Assembly (NCBI GenBank): GCA_029880265.1
Contig: JAOUOT010000013.1
Coordinates: 1 to 64,000, forward strand
DNA from: Spirochaetia bacterium
GTDB lineage: Bacteria; Spirochaetota; Leptospiria; Turneriellales; JAOUOS01
DNA length: 64,000 nt
Direction: 5' to 3'
This document shows, one piece after another, positions 42,949 to 50,766 of the stretch (positions are counted from its first letter, which is position 1; the number at the start of each line of letters is the position of its first letter). The position numbers and the translations under genes were made by a program. The notes below the pieces were generated by a model. It saw only the letters and a list, made by a program, of their open reading frames with translations, was not told where the DNA came from and searched no databases.

Positions 42949-43713
42949 ATGTCGGAGAAGCCTTCAAAACTATCAGGCACAAAATACCGGCGTATCTTAT
43001 TAAAGCTTTCTGGAGAAGTTTTAGCCGGAGACGATAAAACCGGCATTAATGTAGCCACCATAAAGTCTTTAGCCGAGCAAATACTTGAAATTCACCGCAT
43101 GGGAGTTGAAATCGCCCTTGTTATAGGCGGCGGAAATATCTTTCGCGGGATGAAAGCCGCCAGTGAAGGCATGGATAGAGCCACCGCCGATTATATGGGC
43201 ATGATGGCCACTATCATTAACGGCTTGGCCCTGATGGATTTTCTGGAGCAAGAGGGTCTTGTGAGCCGTTTGCAAAGCGCCATAGAGATAAAATCAATCG
43301 CCGAATCGTTTATCAGAAGAAAAGCTATCAGGCACCTTGAGAAAAAAAGAATTGTCATACTATCGGGGGGAACAGGCAACCCGTATTTTACGACAGATAC
43401 TACGGCGGCTTTAAGAGCTCTTGAGCTTTCAGTCGATATCATTTTTAAAGCGACTCGCGTAGACGGTATTTACGACGACGACCCCGAAAAAAATAAAAAC
43501 GCAAAACGATACCAGCGGGTTTCTTTTATGGAGGCCCTGCAAAAACAATTGAAAATAATGGATTCAACCGCCTTTTCTCTATGTATGGATAACGAAATGC
43601 CCATACAGGTTTTTGATATTAGAAAAGAAGGCAATTTGAAAATGGCTGTACAAGGAGACGCAGTAGGCACTTTAGTGAGCAAATCTGAAGGAGCGATATA
43701 TTATGGAAGTTAA
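42949..43713 (+). CDS. pyrH: Uridylate kinase
   Basis: 254 residues. UMP kinase of the amino-acid-kinase fold: RRILLKLSGEVLAGDDKTGI, VEIALVIGGGNIFRGMKA, RATADYMGMMATIINGLAL, GGTGNPYFTTDTTAALRALEL, and KATRVDGIYDDDPEKNKNA. It phosphorylates UMP to UDP for RNA and cell-wall precursor synthesis and is regulated by GTP and UTP in many bacteria. It sits 3 bp after tsf and overlaps frr by 11 bp, the classical order. Confidence 0.97.
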   Translation: MSEKPSKLSGTKYRRILLKLSGEVLAGDDKTGINVATIKSLAEQILEIHRMGVEIALVIGGGNIFRGMKAASEGMDRATADYMGMMATIINGLALMDFLEQEGLVSRLQSAIEIKSIAESFIRRKAIRHLEKKRIVILSGGTGNPYFTTDTTAALRALELSVDIIFKATRVDGIYDDDPEKNKNAKRYQRVSFMEALQKQLKIMDSTAFSLCMDNEMPIQVFDIRKEGNLKMAVQGDAVGTLVSKSEGAIYYGS

Positions 43714-44272
43714 CGAAAAAATGACCGGCATAATGAACGAAACAAAAGAGAAAATGAAAAAAAGTCTTAACGACCTGGCTCATTCTCTTTCGCAGATAAG
43801 ATCGGGCAGAGCGACGCCCGCTTTAGTAGAAGATATAAAAGTAGAAGTTTACGGACAGCAAATGCCGATGAATCAAATTGGGAGCATAAACATACCCGAA
43901 CCGCGCATGATTTTAATCGACGTTTGGGATAAGTCAAATTCGCAGGAAGTATTAAAAGCCATACAAAAATCTGGAAGAAATCTAAATCCCCAAGACGACG
44001 GGGTGGCCATTCGAATTGTATTGCCCGAATTAAACGAAGAGCGAAGAAAAGAATTATTAAAACTGGCAAAGCAAAAAGTAGAAGATCACAAAGTATCCAT
44101 TAGAAATATCAGAAGAGACGCCAACGAGAATATAAAAAAACTGAAAAATGACGGTCTTTCAGAAGACGATCTTCATCAAAAACAAAACGAAATACAAAAA
44201 CTGACAGACGAAAATATCGCTCATATGGATGAAATTTTTAAGAAAAAAGAAACAGAAATAATGACTGTTTAA
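43703..44272 (+). CDS. frr: Ribosome recycling factor
   Basis: 189 residues, normal length. Family hallmarks LNDLAHSLSQIRSGRATPALVEDIKVEVYGQQMPMNQIGSI, IDVWDKSNSQEVLKAIQKSGRNLNPQDDGVAIRI, and LPELNEERRKELLKLAKQKVEDHKVSIRNIRRDAN. It splits the post-termination ribosome together with EF-G. ATG at 43703 follows AAGGAGCG with 7 bases spacing, inside the end of pyrH, so translation is coupled. Confidence 0.97.
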   Translation: MEVNEKMTGIMNETKEKMKKSLNDLAHSLSQIRSGRATPALVEDIKVEVYGQQMPMNQIGSINIPEPRMILIDVWDKSNSQEVLKAIQKSGRNLNPQDDGVAIRIVLPELNEERRKELLKLAKQKVEDHKVSIRNIRRDANENIKKLKNDGLSEDDLHQKQNEIQKLTDENIAHMDEIFKKKETEIMTV

Positions 44273-44283
44273 CATAAATTATT

Positions 44284-45024
44284 TTGTCTGAAAACTTATT
44301 TAAAAAAATTCAATCTTCGCCTATCCCAAGGCATCTTGCGGTTATTATGGACGGTAACGGAAGATGGGCAAAAAAGAAAGGTCTGCCAAGGCTTGAGGGG
44401 CATAGAAAAGGCGCTGAAATTGTACAAAATCTTTTAGATACATCGCTAAAATTAAAAATTAAGTATATCTCTCTGTATGCCTTTTCTACAGAAAACTGGA
44501 AGCGCCCGAAGCTTGAAATAAAGGGTCTTTTTGAAATTTTAAACGATTTTATAGCCTTAAGACTTTCAGAAATGCATGAAAAAGGCGTAAGAATTTTAAT
44601 TTCGGGAGATATCTCAAAACTGCCGCAAAAAAGCCAAAATCTTTTAAAAGACGCAATTTCGTTAACGCGAAAAAATAAAAAAATTACGGTTAATTTTTGC
44701 TTAAACTACGGAGGCAGAGCCGAAATACACAGAGCTGCGGAAAATTTACTGAAAGCTTTTTTAGAAGAAAAATTCAATCAAAATAAGAAAATTAAAATAA
44801 CCGAAAAAATATTTCAAAAGTATTTATACACGGCGCAACTTCCCGATATAGACCTAATGATTCGAACCGCCGGAGAAAAAAGAATTTCAAATTTTTTACT
44901 TTACCAGTCTGCCTACGCAGAATTTTATTTTACCGAAAAGACCTGGCCCGAATTTAACGAATCAGAATTTTTAAAAAGTATTATTGATTTTCAGCATAGG
45001 GTAAGAAAATATGGTGGTCTTTAA
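44284..45024 (+). CDS. uppS: Isoprenyl transferase (undecaprenyl diphosphate synthase)
   Basis: 246 residues from TTG 44284. cis-Prenyltransferase motifs: HLAVIMDGNGRWAKKKGLPRLEGHRKGAE (catalytic Asp and FPP site), KYISLYAFSTENWKRP, TVNFCLNYGGRAEI, and DLMIRTAGEKRISNFLLYQSAYAEFYF. It builds the C55 lipid carrier for peptidoglycan and lipopolysaccharide. Leu-rich small insert near EEKFNQNKKIKI. Followed by cdsA after 26 bp. Confidence 0.96.
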   Translation: MSENLFKKIQSSPIPRHLAVIMDGNGRWAKKKGLPRLEGHRKGAEIVQNLLDTSLKLKIKYISLYAFSTENWKRPKLEIKGLFEILNDFIALRLSEMHEKGVRILISGDISKLPQKSQNLLKDAISLTRKNKKITVNFCLNYGGRAEIHRAAENLLKAFLEEKFNQNKKIKITEKIFQKYLYTAQLPDIDLMIRTAGEKRISNFLLYQSAYAEFYFTEKTWPEFNESEFLKSIIDFQHRVRKYGGL

Positions 45025-45050
45025 GTATTAAAAAAAACCACGCTAAAATT

Positions 45051-45914
45051 ATGAATGAAACATTGAAAAGAATTATAAGCGGGCTTATTTTAGCGGCTTT
45101 TTATATCATTGCCTTTAATTATGACGGAATCTATTCAATTTTTCTTTATCTTTTCTGCCTTCTATTTGTATGGACAGGCTTATCTGAATTTTTTACCCTA
45201 TATGACATAAGATTAAAAATTAAGCCCGGCAGATTAAACGAAAAAATATTTTCTATTTTTTTAGTTACCTTTTTCTATATCGATTTTTTAAATTTTTTTA
45301 ATATCAACGAAAATATACTGATTGGTTTTTTTCTATTTTACTTGTTTATTTTATTTATTTCATGGATAATAAAAGGCGATTCTGCCGAGGCCTCGGTTAA
45401 AATAAGCGGGGGATTAATGGCCATGCTTTACATTGCGCTTCCGGTTTCGCATTTATTTTTAATTAAAAAACTAGAAAACGGCGTTTTCTTTATATGGCTC
45501 GTTTCATGGGCGACAGTTATGAGCGATACCATGGCCTATGCAAGCGGAAAGCTTTTTGGCAGAACGAAGGTAAGGCTGCCCATAAGCCCCAATAAAACCT
45601 ATGAGGGCTATATCGGCGGATTGATTGGTCAGCTTCTTTTGACTTATCTTTTTTATGCTATATCAAAATCATATTTTGATATAATAGATTTAACTCTTAT
45701 CGAGATTATTGTAATAGGCTTGATTATTTACATCGCCTCTATAGCTGGCGACCTGTCAGAATCGCTTTTAAAAAGAGACAGCGGTTTAAAAGACTCGGGC
45801 AACACCATACCCGGTCACGGCGGCGTGCTCGATTTAATCGACGCCCTTCTTTTTACTATTCCCGGTTTTTATTATTCGTATCTTTTTATTGAATTTGTTA
45901 AACGACAATTTTAA
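45051..45914 (+). CDS. cdsA: Phosphatidate cytidylyltransferase
   Basis: 287 residues with about eight membrane helices. The C-terminal signature is intact: SPNKTYEGYIGGLIGQLL, then SIAGDLSESLLKRDSGLKDSGNTIPGHGGVLDLIDALLF. The enzyme makes CDP-diacylglycerol from phosphatidic acid and CTP at the inner membrane, feeding phospholipid synthesis. It lies between uppS and dxr, as in many bacteria. Confidence 0.96.
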   Translation: MNETLKRIISGLILAAFYIIAFNYDGIYSIFLYLFCLLFVWTGLSEFFTLYDIRLKIKPGRLNEKIFSIFLVTFFYIDFLNFFNINENILIGFFLFYLFILFISWIIKGDSAEASVKISGGLMAMLYIALPVSHLFLIKKLENGVFFIWLVSWATVMSDTMAYASGKLFGRTKVRLPISPNKTYEGYIGGLIGQLLLTYLFYAISKSYFDIIDLTLIEIIVIGLIIYIASIAGDLSESLLKRDSGLKDSGNTIPGHGGVLDLIDALLFTIPGFYYSYLFIEFVKRQF

Positions 45915-45926
45915 AACTAATTTAAT

Positions 45927-47093
45927 ATGCAAAACGAAAAAGTTATTATTTTCGGCGCAACCGGCTCTATAGGAAAAACAGCCGTGAATATACTAAAAAA
46001 ATTTCCCGAACTATTTTCGCTTACCGGTTTTTCATATCATCAAAACTTTGCGCACGCGAAAGAAATTCAAAAAATATTTGATACTAAATATATCTGCTGC
46101 ACCAATCAAAATATCTCTCGAGAAGAAACAGACTATTGGAATAGCGTAAACTGTAAATTAACAAACGACATGAAAGAAATTTTAGACATAGAACACGATA
46201 CGGCTCTTATTTCTACTTCAGGGTCGGCCGGCATATCTGTTACATATAAAGCCGCAGGTTTAGGCAAAAAGATATTATTGGCCAATAAAGAATCTCTGGT
46301 AATGGCCGGCAAGACGGTCATGAACGAATGCCAAAAAAATCAAACCAGTATTGTTCCCGTCGATTCAGAGCATAACAGCGTTTTTAGAATGCTTGAAGGA
46401 AAATCAGATAAAATAAAAGCGGTTGATAAGCTTATTTTAACGGCCTCAGGCGGACCTTTTTTCAATAAAAACAAAACTGAAATTCAAAACGCCTCGGTAG
46501 AAGACGTATTAAGACATCCCACATGGAGCATGGGCAGCAAAATAACCGTCGACTCTGCCGGCATGGTTAATAAGGCCCTTGAAATTATCGAGGCAAATCA
46601 CTTGTTTTCCATGCCATATTCGCGTTTAGACGCCGTAATACATCCGCAAAGCTATGTTCATGCTATTGTTAAAAATATAGACGGCAGTTATTTTTTTCAT
46701 GTAAGCAATCCCGATATGACATATCCTATCGCGCACGGTTTTTTTTATCCCGAAACGCCTCCGAATATGGGCGATGAGCGTGAAAGTTTGTTTCCTGATT
46801 TCACGTTTCACTCTATTGAAAAAGAAAAATTTCCCGCATATTTTTTAGGTTTAGAAGCCGGCAGAAAAGAGAGCGCTTATCCGGCTGTTTTTAACGCCGC
46901 CAACGAAGAAGCGGTATATTCATTTTTGGAACGTAACATCTTATTTAAGCAAATTCCTGAAATTATAGAAGACACTTTGAATAATTCTAAATTTGACGAT
47001 AACGATAATTCGCTTGAGTATATATTAGAAGCCGATAACTGGGCCAGAAATTTCTCAAAAAATAAAATTCAAAAAATAACCGAGAAAAGATGA
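45927..47093 (+). CDS. dxr: 1-deoxy-D-xylulose 5-phosphate reductoisomerase
   Basis: 388 residues. NADPH site VIIFGATGSIGKTAVNIL; catalytic core VPVDSEHNSVFRMLEG (metal-binding Asp/Glu), LTASGGPFF, HPTWSMGSKITVDSAGMVNKALEIIEANHLF, and the C-terminal helical domain with FNAANEEAVYSFLE. It carries out the committed step of the MEP isoprenoid route, supplying the prenyl units used by uppS two genes upstream. The stop overlaps proB by 4 bp. In most genomes rseP follows; here it is proB. Confidence 0.97.
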   Translation: MQNEKVIIFGATGSIGKTAVNILKKFPELFSLTGFSYHQNFAHAKEIQKIFDTKYICCTNQNISREETDYWNSVNCKLTNDMKEILDIEHDTALISTSGSAGISVTYKAAGLGKKILLANKESLVMAGKTVMNECQKNQTSIVPVDSEHNSVFRMLEGKSDKIKAVDKLILTASGGPFFNKNKTEIQNASVEDVLRHPTWSMGSKITVDSAGMVNKALEIIEANHLFSMPYSRLDAVIHPQSYVHAIVKNIDGSYFFHVSNPDMTYPIAHGFFYPETPPNMGDERESLFPDFTFHSIEKEKFPAYFLGLEAGRKESAYPAVFNAANEEAVYSFLERNILFKQIPEIIEDTLNNSKFDDNDNSLEYILEADNWARNFSKNKIQKITEKR

Positions 47094-48208
47094 CATATTC
47101 AGCCGCAGAAAAAGACCTTAAAGAAGCTCTTAAAAAAATTCGGTTTCTAGTTATAAAAATCGGCACAAATATAATACGAAAGCATATTGAGAATAAAAAC
47201 AATTCTTTTTTTGAAGAACTAGCGAAAATTTGCGCGAAACTCATTAAAGAGCAAATACATCCTATTATTGTAAGCTCGGGCGCCGTGGGTCTCGGTAAAG
47301 ACTTAATGAAAGAAAGCGGAATGAAATCAAATACAAATTTTAAAAATATTTCAATTTCTGAGAAACAGGCGTTTGCGTCTTTGGGACAAAGTTTACTAAT
47401 AGATATATATCGCGACGCCTTCGGTAAAAACGGAATACCCGCCGCTCAAATTCTTGTCTCAAAAGAAGACTTTCAAAATAAAAAACATTATCAAAATCTT
47501 AAACGTACCCTAGATACCCTAATTCAATGGAACTCTATACCCGTTATAAACGAGAACGACGCCGTCGCTACCGACGAATTAAAGGTAGGCGACAATGACA
47601 CTCTTTCAGAACTCATAACGGGAATGTATCCTGACACTCTTTTAATCATGCTTACTTCAATTGACGGTTTTTATATGAATAACCAAAAAGTTTCAATGCT
47701 TTCAGAAATCGCTTCTGAAGAATTAAAAAACGCTCTCGGTCCCAAAGACGGAGGGATAGGCGGCATGAGAACGAAACTAAAAAGCGCCGCTAAAATCATG
47801 CTTTCGGGCCAAATCATGAATATCTGTTCGGGCGATAACGCCGATATCGTTGAAAAAATTATTTCGGGAGAAGAAATAGGAACATGGTTTTTTAATTCGG
47901 CTTCAAGAAATTCTTTAAGCGCCAAAAAAAGATGGATTTTACATAACAGACATCTAACCGGCTCTATTTATATAGACGAAGGAGCAAAGGACGCTTTAAT
48001 AAAAAGCTCTGCCTCTCTATTAATTGTAGGCGTACAACATTTTGAGGGCGATTTTGAAAAAGGCGATATTGTCAATATATATTGTAACGAAAAAAGAGTA
48101 GCTAAAGGCATCGCCTCAATGAGCGGCAAAGAGCTTCTTTTGAAGAAAGAAAAACCCTCTAAAGGCGCTGAAATCATTCACAGAGATAATCTGATAATCA
48201 TGAATTAA
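47090..48208 (+). CDS. proB: Glutamate 5-kinase with PUA domain
   Basis: 372 residues. Amino-acid-kinase domain (1-260): FLVIKIGTNIIRKH, PIIVSSGAVGLGKDLM, FASLGQSLLIDIYRDAF, NSIPVINENDAVATDELKVGDNDTLSELI, and GGIGGMRTKLKSAAKIMLSG. A PUA domain closes it (SIYIDEGAKDALIKSSASLLIVGVQHFEGDFEKGDIVNIY), as in E. coli ProB. It phosphorylates glutamate, the first step of proline synthesis. The 4-bp overlap with dxr places it in the translation/envelope operon; proA is not in the window. Its stop overlaps the converging rnc by 4 bp. Confidence 0.95.
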   Translation: MTYSAAEKDLKEALKKIRFLVIKIGTNIIRKHIENKNNSFFEELAKICAKLIKEQIHPIIVSSGAVGLGKDLMKESGMKSNTNFKNISISEKQAFASLGQSLLIDIYRDAFGKNGIPAAQILVSKEDFQNKKHYQNLKRTLDTLIQWNSIPVINENDAVATDELKVGDNDTLSELITGMYPDTLLIMLTSIDGFYMNNQKVSMLSEIASEELKNALGPKDGGIGGMRTKLKSAAKIMLSGQIMNICSGDNADIVEKIISGEEIGTWFFNSASRNSLSAKKRWILHNRHLTGSIYIDEGAKDALIKSSASLLIVGVQHFEGDFEKGDIVNIYCNEKRVAKGIASMSGKELLLKKEKPSKGAEIIHRDNLIIMN

Positions 48209-48930
48209 TCAATCAATAGTTTTTCTAGTTTAATATATTCTTTGGCGGCTTCCTGCTCGGCTTTTTTTCTGCTTGAGGCAGAAGCTGACGCCTTTGTTTC
48301 TCCGCTTATAATTAAAGCGACAGTGAATGTTTTTTCATGCTCGGGCCCTTCGGCTGCTACAACCTGATATTGAGGTATCATGCCAGATTTTCCCACGAGC
48401 CATTCTTGAAGCCTTGATTTATAATCATAACTTTCTTTGGCCGTTTTATCTCCCACTAGATAAGGCTCCCATGTTCGCAAAATAAATTTTTCAGAATATT
48501 CAATATTCGTTCCTAAATAAACTGCCCCGATTAAAGCTTCTAAAGTATCTGCGATAATAGAAATTCGTTTATGCCCCTTTGCTGTTTTCTCGCCCTTGCC
48601 TAAAAGCAAATACTCGCCTAAATTTAATGAAGACCCTATTTCTGCTAAGGTCGCCTCGCACACCGCCTGCGCTTTTTTTCGGGTAAGTTCGCCTTCATTG
48701 CTATCGGGCAGTCTTTTATACAAAGTTTTGGCGATAACCAAACCTAATACCGTATCGCCCAAAAATTCAAGTCTTTGATTATGACTGTCTAACAAGATAT
48801 TTTTATCTAATTTATGCTCATTGGCATAGCTTTTATGAGTAAAAGCCAGATCAACTATATCTAGATGTACCTTTGTAAGTTTTTCTTTTTTCAGAAAATC
48901 CTGAAGTTTCTTTTTTCTCTCAGGATTCAT
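48205..48930 (-). CDS. rnc: Ribonuclease III
   Basis: 241 residues from ATG 48930 (MNPERKKKLQDF); a TTG at 48969 would add 13 residues overlapping a hairpin arm and has no ribosome site. The catalytic domain has NQRLEFLGDTVLGLVIA (51-67) with Glu55 and Asp59, and ADTLEALIGAVYLG with the second Asp/Glu pair. A double-stranded RNA-binding domain ends it (DYKSRLQEWLVGKSGMIPQYQVV...AGEQE-type AEQEAAKEYI). Gln52 replaces the Glu that opens the usual NERLEFLGD signature. The enzyme matures rRNA and cleaves structured mRNAs. Last gene of the fabZ-fabG-acpP-rnc cluster. Confidence 0.95.
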   Translation of the reverse strand: MNPERKKKLQDFLKKEKLTKVHLDIVDLAFTHKSYANEHKLDKNILLDSHNQRLEFLGDTVLGLVIAKTLYKRLPDSNEGELTRKKAQAVCEATLAEIGSSLNLGEYLLLGKGEKTAKGHKRISIIADTLEALIGAVYLGTNIEYSEKFILRTWEPYLVGDKTAKESYDYKSRLQEWLVGKSGMIPQYQVVAAEGPEHEKTFTVALIISGETKASASASSRKKAEQEAAKEYIKLEKLLID

Positions 48931-48944
48931 TCTAAATTCACAGA

Positions 48945-49043
48945 AATCGCTCAAAAAGCGTTGACACAAGGTAGCTTACTATCATAAGCACAGCTTGATA
49001 ATACGCCTTTCTCAAGTTTATTGAGTAAGCTTTTTGAGCAATT
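48945..49043 (-). promoter_or_regulatory. Long hairpin in the acpP-rnc intergenic RNA, possible RNase III autoregulatory site
   Basis: On the minus strand AATTGCTCAAAAAGC (49043-49029) and GCTTTTTGAGCGATT (48959-48945) pair over 15 bp with one G-U. Inside, AGCTTACT and AGTAAGCT can add 8 bp and smaller hairpins cap the loop. The structure lies immediately before the preferred rnc start. E. coli RNase III cleaves a stem in its own leader to limit its synthesis; an equivalent role here is inference. Confidence 0.6.
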
Positions 49044-49072
49044 ATCTGTTAAACCTCCGAATGGTTATATTT

Positions 49073-49303
49073 TCAAGAATGTTCGTCAATATACTTAGCG
49101 ACGTCGCCGACGGTTTGTATTTTTTCAGCGTCTTCATCAGGCACTTCAATGCCAAACTCTTCTTCAAGAGCCATTACCAGTTCAACCGTATCTAAAGAAT
49201 CGGCTCCTAAATCGTCAATAAAGTGAGATTCAGGGCTAATTTCTGATTCATCTACGCCAAGCTGTTCGGCAATTATCTTTTTAATTTTATCCATATCAGC
49301 CAT
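49073..49303 (-). CDS. acpP: Acyl carrier protein
   Basis: 76 residues. The phosphopantetheine site is [33 protein letters not shown], with Ser36 as attachment point. Strongly acidic, as usual. It carries growing fatty acyl chains for FabG and FabZ, whose genes lie directly upstream. GGAGG sits about seven bases before the ATG. Confidence 0.98.
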   Translation of the reverse strand: MADMDKIKKIIAEQLGVDESEISPESHFIDDLGADSLDTVELVMALEEEFGIEVPDEDAEKIQTVGDVAKYIDEHS

Positions 49304-49383
49304 ATAGGCCTCCTATTAAATTTTTTGCATACTACAATCTCCCGCCTGAACTTTTCAGGCAGGTTTTGCCTTTATAAACTAAA

Positions 49384-50139
49384 TTATAGGCCGCTAATTC
49401 CCCCGTTGACATCTAAAACATGCGCCGTAACGTATGACGATAAATCAGACGCTAAAAATAAAACGGCATTTGCCACATCTTCTGGATATCCCGGGCGCCC
49501 TAAAGGTATTCCTTTGAGCATTCTTTCTCGAATTTCTTCGGGAATTTTATCTGTCATTGCAGTTTTTATAAACCCCGGCGCTACCGCGTTAACGCGAATT
49601 CCCATTGAGGCGAGTTCTCTGCCTAAGGTTTTGGTAAAGCCGATAACCCCCGCTTTTGAAGCCGAATAATTTGCCTGCCCCGGGTTGCCTTGGGCTGAAA
49701 TTGAAGAAATATTTACGATATTACCGCTTTTTACTTTTCTCATAACGCCGACGGCTGCATATGTACAGTTATAAACGCCGTTTAAATTAATATCAATCAC
49801 CTTGTTCCATTGTTCGGGTTTCATGCGTATAAAAAAATTATCCATGGTAATGCCGGCGTTATTTACAAGAATATCTATTTTTCCCCATTTCTCTACGGTA
49901 TTATCAACCATATTCTTAACCTGCTCAAAATTTGAAACGTCGCAAACGACAGAATGCGTATCTACGCCCTTTTTGGCTATTTCTTCTGCCGTCGCTTGAG
50001 CCGTATCTTCATGTATGTCGGTAATAACAATTTTTGCCCCGTAATCGGCAAAATGTTCAGCGATATCTCTACCGATACCCTGACCCGAGCCTGTTACAAT
50101 AACCACCTTGTCTTTTATATCTTCAAATGAATATTTCAT
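49384..50139 (-). CDS. fabG: 3-oxoacyl-ACP reductase
   Basis: 251 residues. Short-chain dehydrogenase with TGSGQGIG (16-23), NNAG (93-96) and a catalytic Ser145, Tyr158, Lys162 (NISSISAQGNPGQANYSASKAG). GRELASMGIRVNAVAPGFIKTAMTDKIPE and the closing SSYVTAHVLDVNGGISGL are typical of FabG. It reduces 3-oxoacyl-ACP with NADPH in fatty-acid elongation. AGGAG precedes the start; lies between fabZ and acpP. Confidence 0.96.
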   Translation of the reverse strand: MKYSFEDIKDKVVIVTGSGQGIGRDIAEHFADYGAKIVITDIHEDTAQATAEEIAKKGVDTHSVVCDVSNFEQVKNMVDNTVEKWGKIDILVNNAGITMDNFFIRMKPEQWNKVIDINLNGVYNCTYAAVGVMRKVKSGNIVNISSISAQGNPGQANYSASKAGVIGFTKTLGRELASMGIRVNAVAPGFIKTAMTDKIPEEIRERMLKGIPLGRPGYPEDVANAVLFLASDLSSYVTAHVLDVNGGISGL

Positions 50140-50197
50140 TATGAACTCCTTTTATTTATACTATATTTTATCTTATCTGACAAAAAATAATTTAATT

Positions 50198-50647
50198 TTA
50201 TTCTTTATTTTTTTGAGCCGGCGCAAGAATAAATTTCATTCCGGCTTCGCAGGCCGTTTCGCCTTCTACCGTCGCTATGCCTTTGCAAGTCATTATTTTA
50301 CCCATCTTCAGTATTTCAATTTCTAAACGAAGGGTGTCTCCCGGAATTACCATTCTTTTAAATCTTGCGTTCTCAATGCTGATAAAAAGACCGATTTTAC
50401 CTTTATGCTCGCCGCTGCTTAGCATATACAAACCTGCTGTCTGCGCCAGAGCTTCAACCTGCAAAACTCCCGGCATTATAGGCATTTGAGGGAAATGACC
50501 GTTGAAAAAATTTTCATTTCGCGTTACATTTTTTATGCCTACAATTTTTTTATCGCCAATCTCTATAATTCTGTCAACCAATAGAAAAGGATATCGGTGC
50601 GGCAAATACTCCATTATTTTTTGAATATCCATAACTACTTCGCTCAT
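50198..50647 (-). CDS. fabZ: 3-hydroxyacyl-ACP dehydratase FabZ
   Basis: 149 residues from ATG 50647, preferred because GGAGG lies six bases upstream. Hot-dog fold signature: [50 protein letters not shown] (catalytic His and Glu), [20 protein letters not shown]. It dehydrates 3-hydroxyacyl-ACP during elongation. First gene of the fab cluster on this strand. Confidence 0.96.
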   Translation of the reverse strand: MSEVVMDIQKIMEYLPHRYPFLLVDRIIEIGDKKIVGIKNVTRNENFFNGHFPQMPIMPGVLQVEALAQTAGLYMLSSGEHKGKIGLFISIENARFKRMVIPGDTLRLEIEILKMGKIMTCKGIATVEGETACEAGMKFILAPAQKNKE

Positions 50648-50766
50648 AGATTCCTCCAGGAAAAAGGGGGGTTCTAAAATCAATTATTGATTAAACCGGC
50701 CTTTGACATTAGGCAAGATCTAATTTATAATTATTTTGTCATGTTTTTTTTTTATTTTTTTCCTTT

